From Kingdonia uniflora (lineage: Eukaryota > Streptophyta > Magnoliopsida > Ranunculales > Circaeasteraceae), in NCBI GenBank assembly GCA_014058105.1, contig JACGCM010000940.1, positions 744,001 through 808,000 of the forward strand: a stretch of 64,000 bases of DNA, given 5' to 3'. The notes beneath the pieces were generated by a model. It saw only the letters and a list, made by a program, of their open reading frames with translations, ran no database searches and was not told the origin of the DNA. The translations under genes were made by a program, and so were the position numbers. Shown piece by piece: positions 10,424 through 21,989 of this stretch (positions within the stretch are counted from its first letter, which is position 1; each line of letters starts with the position of its first letter).

Positions 10424-10998
10424 ACTTGTAATATGTTGGCCAATTTGGATGAACCTGTTATCAACATGTTATATGTTGGTCGAATTGGACAAACCAATTA
10501 TCGACCTATAATATCTTGGTCGAATTGGGATGAACCAATTGTTGACCTGTAATATGTTATCTGTTGGTCAAATTGGACAAACCAATTGTTGACCTGTAAT
10601 ATGTTATCTGTTGGTCGAATTGGACGAACCAGTTATCGACCTGCAATGTATTAGATCTGTTGGTCAAATTGGACAAACAAATAATCGACCTGTAATATAT
10701 AATCTGTTTGGTCGAATTAGACGAACCAATTATCGACCTATAATGTATTAGATCTGTTGGTCGAATTGGACAAACCAATAACCGACCTGTAATGTATTAG
10801 ATAGGTTGGTCAAATTGGGATGAACCAATTGTAGACCTGTAATATATAATCTCTTTGGTCGAATTGGACGAACCAATTATCGACCTATAATGTATTATAT
10901 CTGTTGATCGAATTGGACGGACCAATAACAGACATGTAATGTATTAGTCGAATTGGGATGAACCAATTGTGGACCTGCAATATAGATGTGTTGGTCGA
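10424..10998 (-). repeat. Tandem array, ~11 units of about 50-58 bp
   Basis: Units contain TTGGTCGAATTGGACGAACC, then AATTATCGACCTGTAATGTA-type text, with variable linkers that make odd and even units differ. The array sits next to the 3' LTR inside the minus-oriented gypsy remnant. Open frames across it only reflect the repeat. Confidence 0.85.
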
Positions 10999-10999
10999 A

Positions 11000-11215
11000 T
11001 TTGCCCCCAAGTATGATTTAAGTCGATTGATTGAATATAATACTTGGGGTTTCTTTATTGACGGAAATACTTTATTGGATACGATCTTGTTAATGAGCTT
11101 GAATTGAAAATTGGCATAAAGCTTAATAAGGTCGAGCATTGAGTCTGAAGCTAAGGTCAATCCCGCCCCAAGTATGATTTAAGCCGATTGACTGAATCAA
11201 ATACTTAAGGTTTGT
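11000..11215 (-). repeat. Fragments of the ~90-bp gypsy array unit
   Basis: CCCCAAGTATGATTTAAG with CGATTGATTGAAT and a final ATACTTGGGGTTTC occurs twice (about 11008 and 11163). It is the reverse complement of the unit arrayed at 51349-52074. The two gypsy families therefore share untranslated repeat text. Confidence 0.7.
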
Positions 11216-11240
11216 ATGTTGGAGGAAGCAAGCAGTTCTG

Positions 11241-11709
11241 GAGTGCATTCCAGAATAATCATTTTCCTTTTGATGTTTATGTGATTTTTAATGCTCTGGT
11301 GTGATGTTTAATGTTTTGGTGTGATGTTTAATTTTGTCGGTGTGGTGTAGTGTGTTATTTCAATGTTGCAATAAGTAATAACTTCAATAATAATAAGTAC
11401 TTTAGTATTTCATTTATTATCTTTTTAAATATAAAAAATAACGTCTATAACGCCGTTATAACGCTGTTATTTGTAAAATAACGTTTATAACGGTTGTTAT
11501 AATTACAAATTAATATTTATATATAAAGAAAACAAAAACACAACCATTATTTTAATATAACACCGTTACAGGACAATAACGGCCGTTATAACATTTTTTC
11601 TTGTCATCTAGCGAAAAATAACGTAACACCATTATAACGCTGTTATAACGGCTATAACGGTAACGGCCTTTGCCCGTTACACAGTTATAATGTACCCTTT
11701 TAAACCTTG
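11241..11709 (+). mobile_element. 3' fragment of the nested hAT family
   Basis: Closely similar to 7889-8347: same order of GCATTCCAGAATAAT, TGGTGTGATGTTTAAT repeats, clustered CGTTATAACG-type palindromes and the terminus TTTAAACCTTG. The left end of the element is missing, and the break lies within gypsy repeat sequence. Confidence 0.8.
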
Positions 11710-12479
11710 CCCTCAACTGGAGTCCTAGTTAAAAAATTTCATATTTGATTCTCCATCTGTGCATGCCCTTTGGAGCTCTTGGCGAAAGCTTGAAATACTA
11801 GTGCCAACAATACTGATTGAGTGTATGTGTGTGGTAGGGCTGTATACAAAAAACCGAAAACCCGAGACCCGACCCGAACCGGCCGGTTCGATCCGGTTTA
11901 GTAATCTGCCGGTTCGGGTTTGGTTTTTAGAACCCGAATATAATCGGTTCGGGTTCATGTTTTGGTTTGGTTCAAAACCCGACCCGAACCGATTAATTTA
12001 TATTAGGTTTTAATAGATTAAGTTTTCTGAATCAATTCAAAACCTTCGATCCTCTCACTCCTCTGAGTCTAAGGCGCCTCCCTCTATGGCTCTTCTCCAT
12101 CTCTCCTCAAATCTGCCCTAGTGCTCCCCTCTATGGCTCTCTTACCCTAGGCGCCTCCCCTCTCTTGCTCTCTTACTCTAATTTGTTTGGTAGAGAGGGT
12201 GAACTGTAAAACTTTATTAGCTCTCTCTGAGGATGGCTTGAAGCTGAGTATAGTTGAAATTAAGCTTTCTGAAGAAGGAATTGGCGGTCTTGTTTGCCTC
12301 AAGTTTTGGAATTATGGGTCTCGTAGGGGACAGTTCACCCTCTTTACCATCATTTATGAGCCTCACAGGTTTACATCTCATCTTGTTACTTTTACATTTT
12401 AGTTATAATCTCAATATACGAAGAGATTATCTTGATCTTCAGATCTTTAGATCTGTTTGCAAACAGATTATCTTTCTCT

Positions 12480-13160
12480 GATTTGCTATTGATCTGTTTA
12501 TACTTGATTTATTTGTAGTTGATTTGTTTGCAAACAGATTATCTTGCAAACTTATTATCTTGCTCTGATTTTCTTTTGATTTGCAAATAGATTATCTTGC
12601 AAACAGATCTGTTTTGTAGTTGGGATATACGAAGAGATTATCTTGATCTGTTTTGTAGTTGTTCTCTTGCTTTCTAGCTCTCCTGCTATAATTTGTAGTT
12701 GCTCTCTTGATCTTCAGATCTATTTTGTAGAGATTTTGGTCCTTCAGATTTGAGTATACGAAGAGATTTCGGTCTGAATGATTTCAGATTTGAGATTATC
12801 TTGCTATGATTATCTTGCTATGATTTATAATAATTTGAGATTATCTTGCTATGATTTGATTTCAGATTATCTTGCTATGTTTTGTAATAATTTTAGATTT
12901 CAGATCTATTTTGTAGCCCGTGATTTCAGATCTGTTTTGTAGCAATTTTATAGTGAACACATCCAAGTTTGGTTTCCGGTGAGGTTTTCCCAGTGCCGCT
13001 TTGCTTATTTTAGTCATTGTAGATTTCAGATTTGCCATTGTAGATTTTAGATTTGAACTCATGGGTGATTTGTAGATTTTAGATTTGCCATTGTAGATTT
13101 CATCTTTAATGGAGAAAAAGGTATGCCATTGTAGATTTCAGATTTGAACTCATGGGTGAT
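12480..13160 (+). repeat. Degenerate T-rich direct repeats (GATTATCTTGC, GATCTGTTTTGTAG)
   Basis: Short blocks such as GATTATCTTGCTATGATTTG, TTTGCAAACAGATTATCTTG, GATCTGTTTTGTAG and TTGTAGATTTCAGATTTG recur many times. T-rich composition just upstream of the actin-like exon resembles a plant actin leader intron, but I cannot show that it is one. Confidence 0.6.
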
Positions 13161-13180
13161 TTGTATTCTTGTTGAACAGG

Positions 13181-13231
13181 TATGCTATTGTAAAAGATTT
13201 TGTTTGTGACAATGGAACTGGAATGGTTAAG
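13181..13231 (+). pseudogene. Captured actin exon fragment
   Basis: The frame at 13202-13231 encodes VCDNGTGMVK, the invariant first phosphate-binding loop of plant actin (residues 11-20 of a typical plant actin). It is followed at once by GTGAGG, a splice donor at the place where plant actin genes have an intron after codon 20. Upstream, an AACAGGT acceptor-like site and an ATG-containing degenerate stretch take the place of the first ten codons. Downstream, a TCTGCAG acceptor (about 13411-13417) leads into sequence that is not actin, so capture ended inside the intron or the rest was lost. The fragment lies inside the hAT-like element at 11835-14498 and cannot make actin. Confidence 0.75.
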
Positions 13232-13999
13232 GTGAGGTCTTTTTTTTTAATTTGGAGTTGTGGGATTTCATCTAATTTATTTCATTTTGGCAGTGTAGAA
13301 GAATATTTGGAGTTAGTAATAGCTGCCTGTGTTGATTTGGGGGGTAATTTCATTTTAGCTTTTCTTGATCTGTTTATCTACTTAATGCTAATTAAATTTT
13401 AGTTTTTTCTCTGCAGCAAAAGATTCATAAAAGAATGTAAAGGTAAGATGAGATATTATCTTCTTTATTTTGAGGAAATCATTTGATTTCTTATTTATGA
13501 ATTACAAGTTGGAGTTTGGCCTTATTTACTCTTAGTACTACTGTATCTTGTGTATGCAAAATCAATGAGCGGAATGGGTGAAAATATAACTTTTATGGCT
13601 TAATTTGCATTCGGAATAATCGGAGTTATGCATTTGAAATTCTATAGTTCTTATAAAATCCTAGCAGGGCGCTTTTTACAGCTCCGATTTTGTGGGCTTT
13701 TCATGCCTAATAGGGCTATGAACACAAAATTATATGGCCTATAAATGGAAAACATTATTTCCGCATGAACACAAAAAAACTCAATTAGAAGAAAGTTGGT
13801 GTTTCAAGTGTCATATGGTTTCGTAGACTAGTCATACATGTTCGCCCAACAGCCATCAAATGTCAAATGTTTGTTGTATAATGAAACATTGGAATGTCGA
13901 CATATTATGTGTTAATGTTATAGTAATCATTGGGGCAAGTTAATTAAAATTTAAATGATATAGCTTTCAAGTTTAATCAGCTTTTATAATCTTGTAATT

Positions 14000-14215
14000 A
14001 TGTTGCTATTTCTGTTACTGGTTAGGCCTTGGCTGCTTTGCTGCTTTGCTGCTTATGTTGCCTTGCTGCTTCTGTTGCTGCTGCTGCTGGTTCTGCTGTT
14101 ACATATATGGATTTGTGCTGTTCTGCTGTTTGTGTTGTACTGCTGCTGTTACATATGGATTTTTGCTGTTTGTGGAATTTTGCTGTTGCTGATTCTGGAC
14201 TATGGATTTGTTATA
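14000..14215. repeat. CTG/TTG-rich low-complexity tract
   Basis: Repeated TTGCTGCT and CTGCTGTT triplets. The leucine- or cysteine-rich frames across it are artefacts of the repeat. Confidence 0.75.
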
Positions 14216-14509
14216 ACTTATAAGCATTAAGCAGTCATGTAATTTTGGTTACCGATTACTTGATTGTAAGCATTAAGCAGTCATATAAGCATTAAGCAGT
14301 TATGCAACTTATAAGCATTAAACAGTCATGTAAAAACAAAAAAACGAGTTCAGAACCCGACCTAGAACCCGACCCGACCAATTCGGTTTGGTTCCTGTAT
14401 ATAGTCGGTTCAGGTTTGGGTTTAAATGTGGCTAACCTGACCAGCCCGGGTTCGGGTTCAAATATGGCTGAACCCGACCCGACCCCTGAACAGCCCTGCT
14501 CGAGGTGAT

Positions 14510-15445
14510 TACAACTTATTCAAACTTATACTCAGGACGAGCCCGACCTCAGCTTCAGATGCAAACGTTCAACCTCAACTTCAGGCTCAAGATTAATCAA
14601 CTTAACTCATACTCGGGGCGAGCTTGACCAAAATCTTACAGCTCGATTATTGGATCGTCCAATTCGACCAAGCAGAACACATGCTATATTTATACAAGTT
14701 GGTTATCGGTTCAACTAGTCCAACCTACATTCAACATTCAATGTATCTCATTACGGTCGCTTATTGATACGCTCAATTTGACCTGTGCCTGAGACCTACA
14801 ACATAGCGATTCAAATATACACGCTCTCCAAGGGTCGCTTATTGAGTCAATCTATTCGATCTGGCAGAGATGCACTATACAGCTATTCAATATTCAAGAT
14901 ATCTCATTACGGTCGCTTATTGATATGCTCAATTCGACCTGTGACTAAGACCTAGAACATAGTTATTCAAATATACACACTCTCCGATGGTCGCTTATTG
15001 AGTCAATCAATTCGATCTGGCAGAGACGCACTATATAACTATTAAATATTCAAGATATCTCATTATGATTGCTTATTGATACGCTCAATTTGACCTGTGA
15101 CTGAGACCTACAACATAGCTATTCAAATATACACACTCTCCGATGGTCGCTTATTGAGTCAATCAATTCGATCTGGCAGAGACGTACTATACAGCTATTC
15201 AATATTCAATATATCTTATTACGGTCGCTTATTGATACGCTCAATTTGACTTGTGACTGAGACGTACAACATAGCTATTCAAATATACACGCTCTTCGAG
15301 GGCCGCTTATTGAGTCAATCAATTCGATTTGGCAGAGATGCACTATACAGCTATTCAACATTCAATGTATCTCATTACGGTCGCTTATTGATATGCTCAA
15401 TTCGACCTGCGCTCGAGACATACTATCATACATACATACTATCAT
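14510..15445 (+). repeat. Tandem array, ~156-bp period, in a plus-strand gypsy remnant
   Basis: The marker TTACGGTCGCTTATTGATA starts at 14751, 14907, 15063, 15219 and 15374, a steady 155-156 bp. Each unit also holds a second related half, GGTCGCTTATTGAGTCAATC, so the unit is an old dimer. 14510-14740 holds single copies of related GAGC-rich gypsy text. It lies upstream of the LTR at 15676, at the place where the minus-oriented element has its own unrelated array. Confidence 0.85.
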
Positions 15446-15545
15446 TTTCATCCATTCCACTACATTATCATACATTCTACTACATTATCATACATTCCAC
15501 TACATCATCATACATTATATTACATAACCATACATTCTCTTGCAT
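15420..15545. repeat. Short tandem repeat CATACATTCTACTACATTAT
   Basis: Six imperfect 20- to 24-bp units between the 156-bp array and the LTR. Confidence 0.7.
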
Positions 15546-15675
15546 TCGAACAGCTGGTTATTGGTTTAACCAATCCAACCATGCAATTTACATATCCAAA
15601 GGTCAATAATGTTTCTCAACCAACACCACTCGCTCATCATGCCTCTCGTGCTCTTGGCTGAGACGGGGCGAATGT

Positions 15676-16258
15676 AGTGGCTTATTTCTAATACTCGACC
15701 TAAACCCAGATTTTGAACTTTAGCCCGATTGGATGTAAAGGCCAGTTCTAAAACTCAAGCTCATGTCTCGGCATTCGACCATCACGCATTTACTCGACCT
15801 CGTCAACAAACACATAGCGCATTTATGACACATTATGGAGCGGTTTCAAGGTAGAAGAGTTACTCAAGCCGTTACTCGACCATTATGAAGACCATTATGA
15901 AGACTCGTCAATACCTAATATTGTAACGTTCTTCATCAATGTAACCAATGGTCATATTATAAGACCTATAAAAAGAGACCTAGAGATCAGAATTGAGAAG
16001 GCTAGAAGGATCTACAAAAACTCTGAGAGAAAGTCATCCCTACCAAACTCAGATATTCTATCTCTTTTTTTTATAATAGCTAGCATCTATATAAATTCCA
16101 TTCTTTCTAAAAATCCTCAGGAGAAGTCGTGGTTTTTAACCTATTCAAGGGTTTTCCTCGCTAAAACTTGTGTTAATTGCTTCCAGTTCCTAACTAATAT
16201 TCCATATTTCAAGGGTGTAAGGCACTATCTTTATCCAATACAAAAATAGGCTATTACA
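15676..16258 (+). mobile_element. Gypsy LTR, 3' LTR, plus orientation
   Basis: It starts TGTAGTGGC directly after the purine-rich GAGACGGGGCGAA and ends AGGCTATTACA. It is the same family as 9834-10342 but in the opposite orientation, with AGACCTATAAAAAG as a TATA-type region. Internal arrays lie on its left, so this is the 3' end of a plus-strand element. An alternative start at 15734 aligns better with the 9834-10342 copy. Confidence 0.75.
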
Positions 16259-17231
16259 ATGTGCACGCTTTAAGGTGGGGATTTGGAGTTGTAGGAGCAG
16301 TCACCTGCTACTGTTAAGGTCGATCAAAGCTCAAGCTCGATCCAAAAGCTAGCTCGAATTGTAGGTATGAATAGCTCGAGTTCGAATCAGATGATATACA
16401 GTTGTGTGCTGGATCAAATGGAATGGCTGTACCTCTAGGCCTTAAAGAGTTGCTTGTTTCTCTATTATGACGGCCAACCACAGATACACCAAACGAGACA
16501 AATACGGTGATGAAAGGACCATTTGATTAGTCTCCTTCAATGATAACCATTACGAGAATAGCTTTTCGGCAATATAAGGGTTTGATTTAAGCTTACAAGG
16601 CCATACCTCCGCAAGCTACAATAACTCTGTATCAAACGAAGTTACATCCCCAATCACCTCCACTTATCCATTACATTCAACACCCAAATTCAACAACAAG
16701 TCTGAATCAAACATATCAGAAAGGGTAAATTTAGGAGTGTTTAAGTAGAACAAAGCGTTGATCTTCGAGAACTGTATCGATCTCTTCGACACCACCATAT
16801 AGGCGATAATGAAGATGATTGTGAGAGAAGGTGGAGATTTGGAGGAAATCAGATACGATTTGGCTGGGAATTGCAAAGATTCGAGACCTCGAAACCCTTA
16901 TTTTATAAAAATTAAAAAGAGAGAGACCTCTATGAATCGCAATAATAGCATTCCGAGCAGAGTTACCACTCGTCAAAGCATCCTAAATCCCTAAAACAGA
17001 TGATACGAACAATCACCTCGACGATGTTGGTGGTAATGTTGTTGTCAGAATCTGAATCTGAATCTGATGGTAGAGAGAGGTTCTGGGTTTTCGATGCCAT
17101 TAGAGATGAATTAGAGCTGTCAAAATTACAACTATTTAACTCTTAAATTAGGTCTAAATCGGAGACATTTTTGGGCAAAATCTGGAGAAATAATGAATGA
17201 TTGTTGTTCGGTCTCTCTTGAAGATATAATA
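16259..17231 (-). other. Unassigned stretch with minus-strand frames
   Basis: On the minus strand an ATG at 17100 opens MASKTQNLSLPSDSDSDSD, an acidic Ser-Asp run, and stops near 16963. A further 81-codon open stretch in another frame covers 16731-16976, and a 70-codon one covers 16664-16876. They could be a frameshifted small gene. I recognise no domain. Confidence 0.3.
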
Positions 17232-17335
17232 GCATCTCCTAAAGTGCCTCACTGACTTGGTTGAAAAGAAACCAAATCCAAGTCACTGAGACTCTATTTC
17301 CTCCAATAGTACCTGGGTTGGATTTTAAGTTAATT

Positions 17336-17410
17336 TCAATAGGCGCATAACACTTGGACGCCTATTTGAATAAATAAATAAATAAGCGCCTAAGTCTTAG
17401 GCGCCTGATA
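17336..17410. repeat. GCGCC-rich palindromic segment
   Basis: Two inverted repeats lie side by side: CAATAGGCG opposite CGCCTATTTG (17336-17370), and the perfect GCGCCTAAG-T-CTTAGGCGC at 17386-17404, separated by AAATAAATAAATAA. Confidence 0.7.
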
Positions 17411-17756
17411 GTCTGAAGCCTTAAGACAAATTTGTCTTCTCTCTTCTCAAATTACACCAAATTAAAAGGGAGAAAGAGACTTGTTCTTCTCAAATTAAAT
17501 CCCAAATTACAGAGTTTGGAGTCGAAATAGTTCCATTCAATCAAATTAAACCTCCGTTGTCTTTAGGTATCTAATTTAAGTAAGTATTATAATTTAGGGT
17601 ATTGTGAGCTGATTGCATGGTAGAATTTAGGGTACTAGTTGTTGGATTATAGTTGATGAATTTAAGGTATTATAGTTATTGGATTATAGTTGCTTAATTT
17701 AGGGTATTATAGTAGTTAGAATTTAGGCTTGAATTTGTTAAATCAAGCCTCCCTTA

Positions 17757-18145
17757 GAGCATCTCCAGCAGAGTGGTATGTTGTTAAGGTTTTCCCATAC
17801 TCTTGCAAAAACCCCTCTAACAGGAGTATGGGGTTCAACATACTCACCCTCATACCCTCCAAAGTATGTGAATCCAGAACTTAGAGAGTGGTATGTGCAT
17901 ACTACTTTTGTGGGTCACCCACAACTTTTTTTTCTCTTCCTTTCTTTTCTCTCTCTAATAAAATAATATTATGGGTCCCAATTTTTAATAAAAATTTCAT
18001 CTCTCCCATAAAATAACATTGTGGGTCCCAATTTTAATATAAAAAAACTGAATTTGAAGTTAAATCTATTGGAGCAAAGTGGTATGCTATTCGGGATACT
18101 AGTATCCAAAACTGGAATAGCATACCATCTCTGTTGGAGATCCTC
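17757..18145. mobile_element. Tourist-type MITE, 389 bp
   Basis: Ends are GAGCATCTCCAGCAGAG and CTCTGTTGGAGATCCTC, flanked by exact TTA target duplications (17754-17756 and 18146-18148). Internal GGTATG motifs are also mirrored. Non-coding, probably moved by a PIF/Harbinger transposase. Confidence 0.9.
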
Positions 18146-18666
18146 TTAATATGCTGAATTTAGGTTTGAATTTGTTGATATATTATGTTAGGATTAAGTT
18201 ATTGGAGTAATGGCACTGATTAAGTTGTATTTGACTCATTCTTGAATTGTCTTGCATTTCTCTATAGCTATGCATGATAGAGATGTTGAAGTATTTGAAG
18301 TTGTTGGAGTAATGATACTAAATTTAGGCTTGATTCATTATAGTAATTTCCTTGGACCAAATGAAATTGGTGAATGTATATTAGAAATAAAGATGGTCTC
18401 TATTCTTATCTTTAGAGTCACAAAATGAGTAGCATGATCTCTTCAGCTTGCTAATTTTAATCAAAGAATCCCTTGTTTTGAGCTTATTCTTCATAGCTTA
18501 CCATGCAATGAATTAGTGCTTTGGTACATAATTCTTATCCCAAACAAGTCTATAAACATCCTTACAAGATTCCTTACTATTGTCAAGTTTTCGCTTGGTT
18601 TATATAAATTGGTATTGTGGTGGTCATTATATAAATTGGCATTTAACTTTCATGCAGGATTTGACG
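18146..18666. other. Stretch upstream of the mobile-domain pseudogene
   Basis: AT-rich, possibly promoter or leader of the following gene. No feature recognised. Confidence 0.3.
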
Positions 18667-20912
18667 ATGTCGTCAGCGAAGGAAGAATACGATGGAACCG
18701 ACGATGAGGAGGAATTTGAGTCCGATGAAGGTAAAGGTTATGTTTCCCAAATGCAATTTTTATTAGGAAAGAAGCGGAAAATCACTTACAAAGAACTCAA
18801 TGTCTCCACTGAACCTCCTCCACCTCTCCCGCAAAATTATGAACCACGTGACTTTTAACGACTCACGCAATCTGATGGGAAGAGTCATTTGTCCGCATCA
18901 GTTGCTATTACATCGGTAAGTTAAAACAACGCAAATTAGTAAATTATTAGTTTTATACTTATTTCAAAGTATTTACTTCCGGTAGAATTTAGTTTAGATA
19001 TTCTTATATGTGTTTATTAATGCCGTTAGAGGATCGAGTTGGATTTAAATGTAGATCGGTGTTAGTTAAGCTCGGTGAAATATACTTAATTCTTATTAAG
19101 GTACTTCACTTGAAGCGGAAATTAAAAGCTACCAATTTGATGAGTTTATTTTATTATAAAATTGGAAACTCCGACAACCAAGTAATAGTATCGATGGTTA
19201 AGTGTTGGTGGGCAACCACTCACATATTTTACCTACCTTGTGGAGAGCTAGGGTTCACTCCTAGAGATTTTATGGTGCATACCGGGATAGCTATTGGGAC
19301 AAAAGAGCCAATGGTATGGGATGAGTCATACACAGAATACGGTAACGCCTTAATAATTTTTCCCAATATGGTATCTAAAGATTATGAAAAGGGATATACT
19401 AGTTTTGCGCACCTCCGGACTTACCTTGACCATACCAGAGTAAACATCAAAGATCCCGTTAATACTAATACAATCTTTAGAGCATTTATGCTATTGTACT
19501 TTGGAGGTGTCTTATTTTGGAACTCGAAAAGTTGGGCTCGACTAGACTTACTGGGTCCAATTGTCCTCATAGAGAAAAAGGGACCTACGATCGACTTTGG
19601 CTCCGCTATATTAGGATATCTCTACTACTGTCTTGACCAAGCATCGAAACAGGAGGTTAAATACATCGGCAGCCTTTTCCAATTGATCAAAGTATAATAT
19701 TTTTAATTAATAGTTCTAGTTATTTATTTTTTGTTTATTCAAGTTTATTTAGAAAATTAATATATTTTTTTAATCTTCTGCAGTATCAGTGCTACGAGTA
19801 TTGTTAGATAGGCCATCATATCTTGATAGATAACAGGTTGGATCATTTTTGGCTAAGGATGTCAGCCTGGCACACTAAAAGACAAAACTTACAGGAAATA
19901 AGGTGAAGCATCATCTAGCACTGATGAGGCAACAACTGGATTTGCGTACAATCAATAACATGCAATGGGACCCCTTTAGAAATATGAAGGATGCACTAAA
20001 GTGGGAGGTAATCATCGCCGGTAATATCAGTCATAAAAAAGTACTCATACAAAGCCCATTTGGTAGATATGAGTAGTATCTTGGGGACTGTTGTTGGGCT
20101 CAACTAGAGCATCGGGCAGTACTTTACGACCCTCCAAAGAAACTCCATTACTTCCTGGGTCCTGATGTGGTTCGTTCCCCCTGAGCAGTGGGCTGGATCA
20201 AAGCACAATATTATATTGTGAGTCACCATGTCGACTATGATGCCTACTGAAGGCATGTCTCACATGGTACACTCATGGCGAACATTCCAAGGTATGGCAA
20301 CATTGACATCCCAGGCCTTGTACTTTGACAACCAGAGTTACTTTTCTACATGTTGAGTTTCCCACTAGAGATTTTTGTACTTAGGATATACAAATCCCTC
20401 CCCCACAGCCTGGTGATTACCAAGTGTCATCATAATCACCACATGGGACCACGTGGCATACCATTCCCTTTATTGCTACAACCTCTACTGTAGACGTGCC
20501 AACATGATATGATTTTTTTGCTATGACTGAGGGTATGCGGAAGCTTATACTTAATAGGACTTTAGATTTTGAGGCTCGACACCTTTATGGAAAGAGTCGT
20601 ATAACACATTTGACCATGGACTTGAGACGTACAGAGTACCATCTTTCCTATTTGAATGACTATTTAGATGGAGAAGTAAGTTGTTTGAACCATTCATTTA
20701 ATATTTTCTGCTTAATTAAGATTTGTAGTTTTAATTAATAGTGACATAATTTTGTATGTTTCAGGGGGTTGTAGTCGATTGGGAAGATAACGAAGGTGAA
20801 GCGGGAACTTCTCAAGCAGGGACGTCTAGGGGGAGGGGTTTGTAGGGAAGGACATCTCAAGGTGAGGCTGCTCCTCCCCGATGATCAAGACGTACGCAGA
20901 GATCTTTTTAGT
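18667..20912 (+). pseudogene. Plant mobile domain (PMD) protein, multi-exon, broken
   Basis: Exon 1 starts at the ATG 18667 with an acidic leader (DDEEEFESDEGKG). Exon 2 (about 19008-19691) encodes the recognisable mobile-domain core: MVKCWWATTHIFYLPCGELG, then TPRDFMVHTGIAIG. Exon 3 starts at 19784 after TTCTGCAG and contains NNMQWDPF and VGWIKAQYYIVSHHVDYDAY. Exon 4 starts at 20765 and encodes VVVDWEDNEGEAGTSQAG and a Gly/Arg-rich tail. Splice donors are seen at 18916, 19692 and 20676. In-frame stops, including TAA at 18856-18858 and one after about seven codons of exon 3, several where Arg or Trp is expected, make it a pseudogene. Family knowledge: PMD proteins are transposon-derived, with some domesticated for gene silencing. 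Confidence 0.75.
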
Positions 20913-21720
20913 GAATGATATTGGTTTATGGTTATTGTCATGATGTTAAGTCTAAATAAAAATATTCAACAATATAGACAATATCTATGATAGCTTGTTT
21001 AGTATTGGTTTATGGTTATTGTCTTAAAGTGACTGTTTTATGATGTTAAATTTGATGCAAGAGTACAATAGTGTTTATAGGTACCCCTCATTCTACTTTC
21101 TGGTTTCTTGCTTGTTATTTCTTGATTTTGATCTCTGACATGAGTTACTTTTTTTGTGTATTTGTGGAATTTGTTTAATGTTTTTAGACCTAGAGTTGTT
21201 TGATTGGTTGTGACTTGTCTATGATTCTTTTGCTTTGACAGAATTATAAGATAAACAGTAGGGGTGTAACTGTGTGAGTGATATTATAGTTTGACTGACA
21301 GGGAATGATAAGTAGAGTTTGGGGATTTTGGGGAAGTATCATTGAAGAATTACAAGAAGCAGAATCTTCAGGAACTAGATATTGATGCATATTGGTCAAG
21401 AAGCAAAATTTTCAGGGAATGATAAGTAGAGTTCAAGTTGTTACACTAATTAAAAAAGGTATTAATGCATATTAGCCCTAGTGCCTTTCAGAATTTTTAT
21501 GATAGCTTGTTTATTGATTATGTTTTGTGTTGGCTCCAATCTGAGTGTATTATTGAATTATACCCTTCCTATTATATGAGGCTAAATCTAACTGGGGGAC
21601 TTAAGTTGAGCTATTTGGATTTGCTTATGCCTTGTATTGCTTCAAAATATTGTCTTTCAAGTCATTGGTTTATGGTTTTGTGTATAATGGTTTAGTATTG
21701 TCATGCAGTTTTGTTCTAGA
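20913..21720. other. Stretch between the mobile-domain and transposase pseudogenes
   Basis: AT-rich with internal partial repeats (TATGGTTATTGTC and GGAATGATAAGTAGAGTT each occur twice). No coding region recognised. Confidence 0.35.
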
Positions 21721-21816
21721 AAAAAAAATTACTCAGCGCAACAGATGCCTAAGACAGAAGCGCCTGATTGAAAAAATTTAATCAGGCACTGTTGCGCTGA
21801 GTAAATTTTTTTTTTA
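21721..21816. repeat. Two-stem cruciform
   Basis: The outer stem ACTCAGCGCAACAG (21731-21744) pairs perfectly with CTGTTGCGCTGAGT (21789-21802), extended by A and T runs on each side. The inner stem GCCTGATT (21762-21769) pairs with AATCAGGC (21780-21787). The 5' arm also contains TGCCTAAGAC and GCGCC, echoing the palindromic block at 17336-17410. It may be a MITE relic. Confidence 0.75.
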
Positions 21817-21880
21817 AACGGCTATATTTTGTTCCTAACGGTTATATTTTGTGTCTAACGGATATATTTTGTTTCTAACG
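21817..21880. repeat. Three ~21-bp repeats (AACGGNTATATTTTGT)
   Basis: Short tandem repeat just before the transposase leader. A TATA-like TATATAG at 21901-21907 follows and may have served the transposase gene. Confidence 0.6.
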
Positions 21881-21989
21881 TCTCTATTAGATGAAGGGAA
21901 TATATAGACCAAAGATTGAGGCTCATACTATCCCATAACTAATTCCAATATTCTCTTCCATTTTCAATTAGTATTGTGTACCGTATTCG

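Larger units (their letters stand above)
11835..14498. mobile_element. Probable hAT-type element carrying gene fragments
   Basis: It begins TAGGGCTGTATACA with GACCCGAACC-rich subterminal sequence (11835-12000) and ends with a mirrored GACCCGACCC-rich region and CAGCCCTG (14330-14498), as in the element at 6988-9028. No 8-bp TSD is visible (left GTGTGTGG, right CTCGAGGT), so one end may be rearranged or the two ends may come from different copies. The interior holds an actin-like exon with leader-intron-like sequence and a low-complexity CTG-rich tract. Confidence 0.55.

Noticed and set aside
10424..10998. CRISPR-like array of repeats and spacers
   Set aside because: Repeats drift, spacers are repeats themselves, and the setting is a plant retrotransposon; it is an ordinary tandem array.
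14000..14230. Leucine-rich membrane-like protein
   Set aside because: Produced by a CTG/TTG low-complexity tract; no start context or homology.
11835..14498. 8-bp TSD for the actin-carrying element
   Set aside because: Left flank GTGTGTGG and right flank CTCGAGGT do not match, so the TSD is not claimed.
15253..15609. 118-codon frame over the 156-bp array
   Set aside because: Consists of tandem and minisatellite repeat text; open by composition only.
9834..16258. One gypsy element bounded by the LTRs at 9834 and 15676
   Set aside because: The LTRs are in opposite orientation and both abut polypurine tracts, so they cannot be the 5' and 3' LTRs of one element.
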